DNA of 64,000 nucleotides from Telopea speciosissima. Its lineage: Eukaryota > Streptophyta > Magnoliopsida > Proteales > Proteaceae. The stretch's first letter is position 1, and every line of letters starts with the position of its first letter. The position numbers were made by a program, and so were the translations under genes. This document shows, in pieces, positions 38,188 to 51,000 of this stretch. The stretch lies in NCBI RefSeq assembly GCF_018873765.1, contig NC_057918.1, positions 9,618,862-9,682,861 of the forward strand, given 5' to 3'. Under the pieces are notes generated by a model. That model was given only the letters and a program-made list of their open reading frames with translations. It was not told the origin of the DNA and did not search any database.

Positions 38188-41100
38188 ATGAATTGCTCTT
38201 CTCGTATTGCCTTCATGAGAACCCTTTTCTTCTTACTCTTCTTGTTGCTCCCTATTTCATTTCCTTTCACTTCTACTACTGCAAATGCCTTCACTTCTAC
38301 TACCACCACTGCTGCTGAACAAGCAGAGGCTCTATTGAATTGGAAATCCAGCCTCCTTCACAATCAAACCAACTCTGATCTTCTGCCTTCTTGGACACTC
38401 ACCAATTCTTCTTCTTCTTCTTCTTGCAATTGGGTTGGTATTGTTTGCAATCAGTTCGGCAGTGTCTCCCACATAGAACTATGGGATATGGGTTTTCAAG
38501 GTACGCTCAAAAGCTTCAACTTTACTTCTTTCCCTGACCTTGTTCATCTTCAACTCACCAATTTAACTCTATTTGGTACCATTCCTTTTCAGATAAGTAG
38601 CCTTTCCAAACTTAGATTCTTAGATCTATCTTTCAATCAAATCTATGGTGACATTCCATCAGAGATCAGTGGGCTAACAAGTCTTCAATTCTTGAATCTT
38701 GCTGTTAATAATCTTAATGGCTCCATACCACCAGGTATAGGAAAGGTAATTCATCTTATAGAACTAAATGTGTCTTCAAACAATCTCAGTGGTTCAATCC
38801 CTACATCTTTAGGTGATTTGTACAATCTTACTTGTTTATCACTCTCTGTTAATGCATTTTCTGGTTCTCTTCCTGTAGAAATTGGAAATTTGAAAAATCT
38901 GAGTGAGTTATATATGTACCAAAATTCTCTAACAGGATCCATCCCCTCCACATTTGGGAACTTGACCAAGTTGACCAAGTTATATCTGTATCAGAACAAT
39001 CTTTGTGGTCCTATTCCTTCAGAAATAGGAAACTTGGCATCCCTTGTAGATTTAGAACTGTCTTCAAATCTCTTGACAGGTTCGATTCCACTCACTTTTG
39101 CAAACTTGTCCAAGTTAGAGAACTTGTTCTTGTATGAAAATCAATTATCTGGCACAATCCCTGCATTCATAGGAAATTTGAAAAGTCTGATTGTCTTAAT
39201 GATGTACAAAAATTCTCTAACAGGATCAATCCCTTCCATGCTTGGGAACTTAACCAAGTTGAACACATTATATCTGTATCACAATTATCTTTCTGGTTCT
39301 ATTCCTTTAGAAATTGGAAACTTGGCATCCCTTGTAAATATAGGTCTGTCTAAAAATCTTCTGACTGGTTCGATTCCAATCACTTTCGGAAACTTATCAA
39401 AGTTGGAAATATTGTGCTCCTCTGAAAATCAAATTTCGGGTTCTATTCCTCAGGAAATAGGAAATCTGAAACAATTGTATGTCCTGCTAATTTATGACAA
39501 CAAATTGTCTGGCAATTTACCACAACAGTTATGCCTTGGTGGATCACTTTCATATTTCTCTGCATTTGATAATAGTTTCACAGGTCCCATCTCGAAAGGC
39601 TTGAGAAATTGCACAAGCTTATTGAGAGTCCGACTGGATAACAACCAATTGAAGGCAAATATATCAGAAGCTTTTGGTTCGTATCCACATTTGTATTACA
39701 TGGATCTGAGCAATAACAAATTATATGGTGAGATTTCACCAAATTGGGGAAATTGCCCAAATCTTACAAGTTTACGGATGTCAAAAAATGAGATTACTGG
39801 CAGGATTCCTCCAGAGCTTGGGAAGCCATCTCTACTACAACGACTTGACCTTTCTTCCAACCGTTTAATTGGAGAGATTCCAAAGGAATTATGGAAAATG
39901 AAGGTTTTGTCAAGCCTGAACTTGAGCCATAACCAGCTTTCAGGTAGGTTGTCATCGGAAATTGGTAAGTTGTCTAGATTAGAGTATCTTGACTTATCAG
40001 CCAACAATCTAACTGGACCTATTCCAGAGCAGCTAGGGGACTGCTTCAAAATGATATACCTAAACTTGGGTAAAAACAAGTTTAATGGAAGCATTCCAAA
40101 ACAAATGGGTGACCTGATTTCACTGCAACCTTTAATGGATCTTAGTCATAATCAACTCTTGGGAGAGATACCATCAGAGATTGGGCAATTGCGTAGTCTG
40201 GAAACATTGAATCTCTCACACAATATGCTCTCTGGTTACATTCCCTCATCACTGAAAGACATGTTGAGTTTGACATCCATTGATATATCATACAATGAAT
40301 TGGAAGGTCCGATTCCCAAAATTAAAGCCTTCGAAGATGCTCCTACAGAGGCTTTCACAAACAATAAAGCATTGTGTGGCAATGCTGCAAAAGGTTTGCC
40401 TTCTTGCAATTCTTCAATCATAGAAAAGAGAGATAGTAGAAAGAAGCATATGTTCATCTTCTATATCTTATTTTCTTTTTTGAGTGCAATGATTCTATTA
40501 TCCATAGTTGTAGGAATTGCTTGTCTTTTTCAAAGAAAGGCAAAGAAAAAGATAGAAATGGGACAAACGGAAAGAATTGATCAAGGAGATTTATTTGCAA
40601 TATGTAACTATGATGGTAGAGTTGTGCATGAAAATATCATTGAAGCCACTGAGAACTTTGATGACAAGCATTGCATTGGCAAGGGAGGATATGGAAGTGT
40701 TTATAAAGCAACTTTATCAACTGGTCAGTTGGTAGCTGTGAAGCTTTATCCATTACAAGAAGATGCTGACATGATGAACACAAAACATTTTACAAATGAG
40801 ATTCGTGCATTAACTGAAATACGACACCGAAATATTGTGAAATTTTATGGTTTCTGTTCACATGCGCGACACTCATTTTTGGTTTATGAGTATTTGGTAA
40901 GGGGAAGTTTGGCGAAGATCCTAGGGAATGTGGAGAGGGCAACAGAGTTGGATTGGATCAAGAGAACAAATGTAATTAAAAGTGTGGCCAATGCTTTATC
41001 TTACATGCATCATGATTGCTCACCACCAATGATTCATAGAGATATATCAAGTAGCAATATTTTGTTGGATTCAGATTATGAGGCTTGTTTGTCAGACTTT

Positions 41101-42289
41101 GGCATAGCAAGGCTTCTAATGTCTGATTCAAGTAATTGGACTTCTCTTGCAGGAACTTATGGCTATCTTGCTCCAGGTAATGCATTTCTTTCTTTTACTT
41201 AAGACACACAATCCTATATTTCTCAATAGGGAGAAAGAACGCTAACCGGTGTTGTGTGTAGGTGTGTACATGCGCCCAGACACAGCCCGGCGCGAAAAGA
41301 CCGCCACACCTCTGGAAAGGTGGAAAGGTCTAGGGGTGCGGCGGTCTTTTCTTGCCGGGTTGTGTCTGGGCGTAGGTACACGCCCACACAACACCGGTTA
41401 GCGTTCCTTTTCCCTTCTCAATAATGCCAACTTAATTAATTGTATTATGGTTGGATTCCTTTTTTTATTTATTAAGGTTTTCCTAATTTGATCAATCTTG
41501 TAAAAATATGATTTATTTTAATTTTTTTTGTGCAAATATTTTTATAGAAAATTTTTAGCATTGATTTGTTATTACTTAATACCCTTTCTTTAAAAAGTTA
41601 TTATTTTATATCTGGAATTTATTTTGTAGAAAATGTTTTTATAGAGAAATTTTAGCATTGATATGTTGTATAACTTTTTTTTTATAGAAAACTTTTAGCA
41701 CTGATTATTTATGATACAAATTTTTAAAACTTTTGATTGTTGTAATGATAAAAGATATCTCATAATTTCTATAGCTTAGTTTCGAAGGGTTTACCGACGA
41801 AGTATTACAAGTCTAAAAGATATGACTCTAGTTCAATCATTTATTCCAAATCATAAGCCATTAATGTACTCTCCAAAAATGTATTTTACAATTCAAATAT
41901 TGTATTTAAGGAACATCCACAACAAAGATTGATTAACTTTCTTTTTCGCAGAGTTTGCTTATACAATGAGAGTGACTGAAAAGTGTGATGTGTATAGCTT
42001 TGGTGTGGTAACAATAGAAACATTAATGGGAAGACACCCTGGTGAGCTCCTTTCATCTTTATCAGCATCATCATTGTCATCGTTGGAATCATCAAATGCG
42101 CATACCATGATGTTGAAAGATGTATTAGACCAACGGCTCCCTCCTCCCACCACTAAAGTATATGGAGCATTGATTTCTATTTTAAAAATGGCATTTACAT
42201 GCTTGAATGTTAATCCCCAATGTCGGCCTACTATGAAACATGTGTCTCAGGAGCTATTACCTTACACGGAATTTGGCATATTCTATTGA
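38188..42289 (+). CDS. MIK2-like LRR receptor kinase (LRR-XII)
   Basis: Two exons: 38188-41176 and 41952-42289. The GT-AG intron of 775 bp splits the GAG codon of the APE motif, giving 1108 residues. The order is: signal peptide (about 1-33), N-terminal cap ending in CNWVGIVC, and more than 20 LRRs (about 90-715). A closing cysteine pair ([13 protein letters not shown]), a transmembrane helix (about 755-780) and a kinase domain (about 825-1105) follow. Key kinase residues are present: GKGGYGSVY (831), [12 protein letters not shown] (950), SDFGIA (970) and [20 protein letters not shown], so the kinase should be active. In Arabidopsis, MIK2 is a plasma-membrane receptor for SCOOP peptides, with roles in immunity, wall sensing and pollen-tube guidance; this family is large, so orthology is not claimed. 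The intron holds a MITE. Confidence 0.93.
41229..41414. mobile_element. MITE, 186 bp, in the MIK2-like intron, 9-bp TSD
   Basis: TTCTCAATA lies exactly at 41220-41228 and 41415-41423. The arms are long and very similar inverted repeats: GGGAGAAAGAACGCTAACCG on the left against the complement GGGAAAAGGAACGCTAACCG on the right. They continue through CCCAGACACA and GAAAAGACCGCC almost to the centre. It starts 52 bp after the splice donor. The GGG tips and 9-bp duplication again suggest a Mutator-type source, and the high arm identity suggests a young insertion. Confidence 0.92.
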
Positions 42290-42579
42290 GTCATTTCACA
42301 CAGCTACCTTAAGAGAATTCTTGTATGGAGGAAGCGTACTGAGGTAGATGCAAGCATTTTTTCCAAGATGAAGTTATGTGTTAAATGTTTTAAGTTCTTG
42401 TTGTTTTTATTGTAAATTTACTTGCTACAAATAAGAAAGTGGCAATCTATTTCCAATGAGTATTCTATATCGGTTCATTTCTTTATTTTCTCTCTTCATG
42501 TTAGGGGAACTGTGTACGTATATGCTTGGCACATCAATCTTTACACAATTTTTGTAGGAAAAGTCCAAACTCAGCTTGG

Positions 42580-43100
42580 CTTTTGGGCCTCTAGGCCTAC
42601 ATAGACAGGGAGATCCCCTTTCATCACATCTCTTAGTGTTGTGCGCTGAACTTCTCACCTCTCATCTCCTTCTATCTCTCAATTCCAGAAAAAACCTTAA
42701 GGGGTCATAGTGAGGCCCTCTCTCACCTAGCTTTTGCCGATGATTTGTTTGATAGAGCAAATCTCTTAGGAGTCTCGGACGGACCTTCCAAGATATTCTT
42801 CATGACTACTGCTCCCGTTCAGGCCATGAAATTAATTTAGTTAAGACTCAAATGTGAGAATCTTATTGCTAGAATTAATACAAAATTTAGTTCATGGAAG
42901 ATCAAATTATTGAGTAGTGCTGGAAAACAAATCTTGATCCAATCTACTCTTTCTGTAATGCCACAACATTTTATGTCATGCTTCCTCTACCTTCCAAGCT
43001 CAGTCTTTCGAGATTTAGATGCTATAGGCAGAAAATTCTTCTGGTCAAGTGGTGATAAGTCTCTGATACTCACGACGAATTGGGCCACCATTTGTTGATC
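42580..43100 (+). mobile_element. LINE (L1-type) reverse-transcriptase fragment
   Basis: Frames give RQGDPLSSHLLVLCAELLTS and HLAFADDLF (the LAFADD form of the catalytic Y-x-D-D box). Then come INTKFSSWKIKLLSSAGKQI, LIQSTLSVMPQHFMSCFLYL and FRDLDAIGRKFFWSSGD. This is the C-terminal half of RT and the thumb of a plant LINE. It has at least two frame breaks, and both ends are missing. It lies just 3' of the MIK2-like gene. Confidence 0.8.
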
Positions 43101-43542
43101 AAAGAAGTCGATTTGTGTGACTTATCACCTAAAATGATATTTTTTAAGTCAGAAAAGAGACCCAGTTTTATCAGCTAGTGGGGTGTACTAGACTGGAACT
43201 CTCTAAATCATATTAAAAAATGAAATATTTCTTGCAGAATCTCCCTTAATCAACAAGAGCCTTTAACATCTTATCCGGTGGAATTCATCATATCCAATCT
43301 TCAATTAAATCCATGGAAGGAAAATGGGAAGACCTCATAATGCCATGTCCTCAACTCCCCCTTCAACAAAATCTTTCTTGTAGTCGGAGAGTGGTACCTG
43401 CAATAAATCATTTCTTGAAATAGAAAGCAGTATGGTTAAAGATTTTGTATTGAATTAAGGGTATTGTCACCTCCTAGGTGAACTCTGGCACCCACAGTGA
43501 AGAGAGAATCTCTTCACAATTGATGTCTGACCTTGTGATTGG

Positions 43543-43705
43543 GGTTTTAGAAATCCATATCAATCGTGATTGATATCGATACGAATCTAATTGTTTTTTT
43601 ATTAAAAAAAATGGATTTTTGATCCTGTATCAGTCCGATATGGGCGATACGTATCTACATCAACGGCAACCGATACCTTCACTGACGCCATGGCCTAAAT
43701 CCATG
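43543..43705. mobile_element. Short hAT-like MITE in copy 2
   Basis: CTTGTGATTGG is found just before (43532-43542) and just after (43706-43716). Inside, short imperfect inverted ends and GATATCGATACG words occur, as in other CATGG-type elements. The 11-base flank match is longer than the usual 8 and probably partly chance. Confidence 0.55.
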
Positions 43706-44633
43706 CTTGTGATTGGACTCTATGAAAGGTGAGTGTCATCATTGGTTCCCACCTCCTATCGTGTGAGATAGGTAAATAATACCATTCCGCAATCCGGAGG
43801 GTCAGATCCCACGGTTGAAGAGATTCTTAAACCGGGTTCTATTCAAGGTCGCAACTTAATGGTGAGAAGCGGCTGAATTTGAATTTCTGCTCGTATTATA
43901 GATGATCAGGCCATGAGCAATGAATAAATGAATGATAGTTGAAGGATGGGAGAGATGGGTTCCCTATTGGCTCTTCAAGGTTTTGTTGAAGCAGTAAGAG
44001 TGCAGTGCATATGCCAAGGTTTGGAAGGGAAGGAAGGAGGAACATAGGCATTAAAGAGGGAACAAATATAAGATTATAAACAATTTGTCTATAGCAAAGC
44101 TGTCATGGAATTGGAAACTTCGGGCAAACTGAACTCAGTTGAGGCCAAAAGGCTGATGGGAGAAATCTAAGGTCATTTCCGGTAGTGGACTCTATACTCT
44201 ACAAATTGTCTAGGTTCAGTTGGTCTGTAATAACTTTAAAAACTTCACGAGAAGAACTCCATTGACCGTGGGAACTGTTTCCTCTTTTGTAAGATCTTTA
44301 TGCTATTTCAAAAGCATTTGGTTATGTATTTATACTAAAACAAGGTATGACCTTGATATCTGTGGCTCACAAACTCAACACTGAGGCTAGAACTGGTAAA
44401 CTCATAAGAAAACTCTACGGACCTCCATCATATGTTAAAATATGCATATGGAGTTCACTTATGGATTTCCTCTTTTGTAAGATTTTTCCATAATATAAAA
44501 TATGCATTGCTTGGTAAGAACTTCACTTATGGAGTTCTTCAGAATTTACATGTTTGGCCATTCACCAGTGAATTGGGAGCAAATAAAAGAAGTCATAATG
44601 CACTTGACACCAGTGTCACTTAAAAGGACTCCT

Positions 44634-44772
44634 CCAGCGAGGTTTGGGGAGGGTCATAATGGATGCAGCTTTACCCCGTGCTTTGCAGAAAGGTTGTTTC
44701 CTGATTTGAACCCATGACTACTAGGTCACAATGAAGCAACCTTACCATTGCACTGAGGTCTGCCCCCTAAAG
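44634..44772 (-). mobile_element. Au-like SINE
   Basis: The complement shows AAGGTTGCTTCATTGTGACC, then GGGTTCAAATC, GGGGTAAAGCTGCATCCATT and ACCCTCCCCAAACC, in Au SINE order. Confidence 0.65.
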
Positions 44773-45078
44773 TGAAAAACCCTTGAAACAACATCAGAGA
44801 AACATCAGAGAATTCATAAGATTGATATTGTTGCTTCTTACACTTACCTTATATTTCAAAGCCAAACTCAATATGAATAAAAAAGTATACATTTTGATAA
44901 CCAGAATGAATGGTGCCGATTACACTTGACCAACACTGGTCATGGGACGGAAGAAATAAAACCCCCCCACCCCACTCCAAAAAACACAAAAAACGACGAA
45001 AATGATACAAAACCAAATAATTATCACTCAAATAGATGTAAACCTATATAAACCAAAATCACCTCTTATGTTACATAA

Positions 45079-48000
45079 CTAGGATACAGGTGTGAGATTC
45101 AACTCAAGTGGTCTCAAGGCTCCTTGTACGATCTCTTGAACTGTTCGGTTGCGACGGCAAACATCTGAAAGCTCCTCAACAGGAACAATTAGGGCATTGA
45201 TATCAGCTCCTGCTGCTGCCTCCGATAATGCCTGAAAGAACCTTGAACGCTCCACCTGAGTAACAGCTGTCAGTGGGATCAATGAGACACTCTCTTTTGC
45301 CCACTCTAGTGCCTTGGAACCATAAGTCCTAGTCAGCGCCAGCAGAGCATATGTTACCTGAGGACAAAAGCTGCACTTCACTACAGTATGGTTTCTAATA
45401 GCTCATGCAAGATATATGAGGGTGTTTTCAACATGCATGCATATGTGTGTGTGTGTGAGAGAGAGTTTTTCTAGCATCATATTTACCGTCTCCAATCGAG
45501 AACTTGGAAGTGCCCCAGTTAATGAGGCGATCAATATTCTGATGAGGCTTGCACCTCGAGGGAGTACCACGGTGTCCCTAATTGATGGGAGCTCTGCTCC
45601 CCAACTAGAGCTTGAAAGATCAAAGATATCAGATAAGAAAGTCAATATGGAATTGCAGGCCTCTCTGCAAGAAGAAAGGATAACGTTAACAACTAGCTAA
45701 AATACCAATCACTTCACTTTACTAATCATAAGGGTATGCTTGTCAAATCGTACAAATTGAATACCATTCCTGGCTAGTGAATTAGCAGGTCAGCAGTTAA
45801 ATCATCTTTTGATGCCTAGGATTGAATCTATCTTCCGTATTACAACACTACGACCATGTCCCTGACCCTTTTTCCTGTAATTTATTATTTATTCACTATT
45901 TGCATTTTTCTGATGGGATGAGAACTGGCTTTTTTTCTAGTTCAACCTTTTGTTTCCTTATCAGCTGCTTTATGTAACTTGGCTTTGATACAGTACACTA
46001 GCAAATAAGTTGGAAGGTTTTCCAGATGTCTGATTGCATCTACACTTACCGCAGCAAAGATACAGGAGTGTGGTTGTGAATGGGCTTTCTGAATTTGTCG
46101 GCCACAACTGAGCAGAATGGGGGCCTAGAATTAAGTTACCACAATAAAGAATGAGGACCTGACATAGACGTTGTCATCCACAGTTGACGAATTCCAGGAT
46201 CTTGGAAGAGATAGAGCCACATTACTGTTAGCAAGGTGGTGGACCAAGTATTCAGAATCCTTGTCTGATGGGTCCTAAATTTTGGATGAATTCAGAGGAA
46301 TTATGTGAGGTCCTCTTGAGAAGAATTGGAATGAGATTCTATCTCCTGGCAATCTCTCACATGGCAATGGTCTGTATTTTCTCATGTGCGGCTGATCAAT
46401 TGTTTCCTTGTTCAGTCTATACAAGTACTTTATGGGGTCCATCTCCATTGTTAATGAAGCTTTTACCCAACTTACTTCCGTACTTCCCCCTCCCCCCCCC
46501 CCCCCCCAAAAAAAAAACAAGAAGTCTGAGTAATTTTATTTGTTTCGTATTTTACCCCTCCTAACGTGAGGTCATGATGCAGATTGAAGCATGAAGAAGA
46601 AAAGTGCAAAAAAATAAAATTCAGAAGTTACTGTTCATGCGATCGAAGCACGAAGAAGAAAAGTGCAAAAAAATTCAGACGTTACTGTTCATCGTGAACA
46701 GTAACTTCGCAATTTTATTTTTTTTGCAATTATCTTCTTCGTGCTTCGATCTACATCAGGTCACTTATGCTTAACTCAAGCCTGGCATTGCCAGACCTCA
46801 GGCTGGGAAACTGCAACCCTAGCCCAGCCTGGCCTGGCCTGGTCCTGACTGAATTCATGGCAAAATGTATGAATATGTTGACTAAAGAAGAGCTAAAGGC
46901 ACCAGATGGGATTAAAACTCAGATACAATGAGTAATAGTCCATAGGAACTACCATCACAATAGCATGCACACACACACACAAACTCACATGTAAATCGGG
47001 CTGGGCCAGGCCAGGCTGGGCTGAGCCTAAGGCCTCAACCCTAAGCCAGCATGACCCAACCTCAGGTTCAGATGGATCCACATACCGCTTGCTTGTCATT
47101 TCAGCCCTAACACATAAACTAAGATCACGCAATATGCAAGGGGCAAAAGTAGAAGATTAAGATCAGATTACTAAGGTGGCAGAACAGGCCAATCTGCTAA
47201 CCTCTTCCTTGTGACCTTGTCGACTAATTTATTTTTCAGTTCTAGTCGGAGACAGTCTAACACATATACATAACACAAAAAAGGATGAACTCCCACCACA
47301 TAGTAAAAACTACTGGTTGACCAGCACTATTTCTTAATTTTATGATATAAAACATTACTGCTACATTCCGTCCTTTGTTCAGAAATTAAACATTCCTAAT
47401 TTTGTGACGTAAGACATTACTATTAAATTCTGTACTCTGTTCAGAAATAAAGCAATCACAAGGGCGTACCTGTGTTGTACTGTGATCCCAATCATTGAAC
47501 AGTCAACCAATGACGGAAAGACGTCTGAAGGAACAAATATGTGAGGACAATAACGTATACATCTTGACGCCAACAAAAAACAGTCATCTGCTATATCCGG
47601 TCTAGCTGTAAAATCCTGCAATGTGAATAATACTAACATTGATAATCATTTGTGGCAAAGCCTACTAGCCAAGTCAAGGATAAACCTGAATCTTCATCAG
47701 TAGATGTGTCGTATGGCTGAAAAGAGCTTCAATTAAACTTTTTAGGTAGCTTGCACAAGAAGGGTCAGAACCAAATATCTGCAGCCCAAAATATCCACTC
47801 ATTAAACCAAAAATAATGAAAAACAGTCAAAAGATTCGAACAATCAAGTATTAAAAACACACCTTTATTACTTCACTTGAGAGATAAAGGAAGCATGGTT
47901 GATGGTGTAGCTGATATAGGCCTTGAATCTCCTCTAGCATTGCTCCTATAGTGATTCCCATAAACCTTCCAGAAGTCCTCAACTTAAAAGATAATTGATA

Positions 48001-51000
48001 GTTTGGCATCAGTCTCAACAAATAAACAGGTCATTGCATAGAAAATAATCAAGCACGCAGTGTATAAGAACAAAAATAGGCAATAGTAAAACAGTCCAGT
48101 TTCTTAACATATGCTTGATAGAATCATATGACATATGTATCAGCCCATCTTGCCATCTCAGCTTGGTGATATCAACCACCTCCTGACGGGTTTTAATCCA
48201 TCCTTCAAAGAGTATTATCTCTTTCCACCTAGATGGTTCAAATGTTAGCTACAAAATCAAATTTATACCTTGCCGAGGGGAACCAATTGCCAAAGCCCCA
48301 TCAAGTCAAGGAAACAATTAAGGGAAGTCCAATTAACTACTAAGAGTCAAAGGACAAGCACAGACAACCCTCACAAAAGGACATTGAATGAAGAAGTGCC
48401 TGACAGTTTCCATCATCAATGCACATCATGCAAAGTGCAAAACTGTGTTAAAATATATCATTCCTAGCTATTCTTTGCAAGCTATCACATGTTATAACCG
48501 TTGATAATTACTTCCCATGCCAGAGCTTTGTACTTGGAAGGTACATGAATTTCCAGATGAGTTTTAGAAAAAGGAACAGGAGACGACGGTAAAGTTTATC
48601 CGGCAGGAAACCAAGAACAAAGTTTTTAGGCACAAAGTTCCCATCAGTAGTTTAAGTTCCAGATTTTAAAGTTCCCATCAGTAGTTCAAGCTCCAGATTC
48701 AATCAATGCTTCTTCTGATCCTGAATTTCAAATTTTGATTTATTTTCCAGACTATCAAAACCATAATATGCAATTGATCTATGCTCCGAACACTTGCAAA
48801 AAGTTCTATTCACTGCTTCTTTAGAGATGCGAGATAGCTTCCCGAGCAGTCTCTATCTACATTCTGTTCCATAAACCCATTATATAACAAATCATTACAG
48901 AAAATACCCAAGAGACCATTGTGTGCTAGTGAAAACGACATAGCTGTGAGAGAGATCAAGCTAAATCCAACATGACACTTATAGACATGGAACAAGGCCA
49001 GCTAGGGATTGCCTGTTTTGAGATACGGGAGTGGTTGTATCTATTATGGTATTGATACTGCTATTCTGCATTGGGAATATTTACGGTTACATTCCTTTTT
49101 ATAATAATTTATTAAGTTTTTTATATACAATTTTCAGTAAATATAATGTATCATATAGTAAGTTTTTTATTTTATTTTATTATTCCCTGGTTGTAACTCT
49201 GATTTACTGTTTTTAATATATTTAGCAAGGTTTAAATTATCGGTATCGGGTATTGTATCAGTCGGGTGATTTTAAGAGACATATCGTAACTTATCAGAGA
49301 TTCGTATCGAACAATACAGATACATATAGAAATGGTCAAGACACACATGGAAATACACTTTTGGAACAAAAAACAATATAAATAAGCAATATATAACAAA
49401 TGTCATGCATAAACACTAAAATGGTGAATAATGTATAACCAAATAAGTACATTAAATTGAAATTTTTATAAAAGATGAGGTTTCTTACATGTTGTAATCA
49501 TCTATAGCCATGAAGAGTATTAGATGATGCAAAGGATGATGTTATAGCACTCCTTGATTCGTTTTTTAGTCTAAAAGTGTGAAAAACAAAGATTAAATGC
49601 AAAATTTTAGACTCTTGGTTGAGAGTTTTCCTTCATTTTTTTTTTTAAGATTAGGAGTCATATTGAGTCTGTGAGTGAAAATGGTTTTTTTATGGAATGT
49701 ATCGATCGTATCGATACGTATCGGTATGTATTGGTAAGTATCGGTATGTATCGAGCCGTATCAACTGATACATATCGATACATATTAAACCACCCACAGA
49801 ACCGTTTATTGGACGTATCGATGGTATCGATACATATCGGTCGTATCGTATCGGCCCGTATCGGTCGATACATTTTGATACAATTCGAGACAATTGATTT
49901 TTTTTATATAAAAAAAAGACATCGGTCTGTATCGTAACAGTATCGGCCGATACCGATACATATCGGTCTGTATCGTATCGTATCGTATCGGTCGATACTT
50001 TAAACCATGAGCATAGTTATCTATCGAAAAGAAATTGAACTTTATTGCTTCAATTTAGATAATATTTAACTAATTTGTCATCTATTCCCCTTTCAGGATT
50101 TCATGGTAATGAATTAACGGGGTCCTTAATATGTATTAGGAAAGTCAAACTTCCACTTTTACAAAAATCATTGAGAGAGTCAATAAATTTTCTTCAGGAG
50201 TTAACAATTTTTAAAAGTTTCCTCTTCTTTTAAAGAGAGTATTACAGATTTATAATATCCCCTTCAGCGCTGAAAGAGAACTTTTCTTTTGTTAGATGTG
50301 CTCACAGTGGCCAAGTAAAGGTTGAGTTTTCTTTTTAGTCAGCCCTGACCCTTTTCCCGCAACCTACTCCTTGTAGTTCAACCCTAGAAATCTAAAAAAA
50401 AAGGCTGTCCCACATCATTTATTGGATGGAAAAAAGCATACAGCTGAGCAATGAGGGCTCATCATCCAAGGTCACACTATTACATGCTACTCCTCCCTTC
50501 TCCTCCCCCAACTCAGAAACTGATTTGTTTTAAATAGAGCGATGAAGGACATACTAGTATCTACATATTGGTGGAGGGCCAATAAGGGAGAAGGGAGTGG
50601 TTGCGGGGGGAAGAAAGAGGGATGCGCACACAGCTCTTGGCAGCAACACCAAAGAAGCTGATGCAGAAGCCGAAACCATGATTAATTTGGCTGTTCTTTG
50701 ATTTTTCGTTGGAGCCTTTTTATTTGTTTGTTCTTTTAGCCTAGGGTTAAAACAGTCTTTTTCATGGTTTATCTTCTTAGTTCCCCTCCACGATTTTAGA
50801 GGGATTAGTATTTTATTTTATTTGTTTTAGTTGTTTACACTTATACTCCTATTTAGAGTATAAGTCTATTCTATGTTTTATAATTAGGATTCAAATTAAG
50901 AATCCCAACTCCTAATCTGATTAGGATTGCTTTAGATTGATTATTTGTAAGGCCTTTTGGCCCTCCTTTATTATTATAAATAGTAGAATCGTGGGAGGCT

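Larger units (their letters stand above)
43118..45480 (+). repeat. Duplicated block, copy 2
   Basis: Collinear with 34685-36490 (details there). This copy includes the 3' flank, last exon and part of the last intron of the minus-strand MOS14-like gene. It carries its own later insertions at 43543-43705 and 44634-44772. Confidence 0.75.

Noticed and set aside
39696-40094. 132-codon minus-strand frame
   Set aside because: Antisense of the LRR repeats of the MIK2-like gene.
40975-41204. Read-through end of MIK2-like exon 1 (codons after the APE motif start)
   Set aside because: The frame after 41176 is intron; the kinase domain continues correctly at 41952.
46893-47132. 79-codon minus frame
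   Set aside because: It crosses GC-rich transposon-like repeats and an (AC)n run; no similarity to known proteins.
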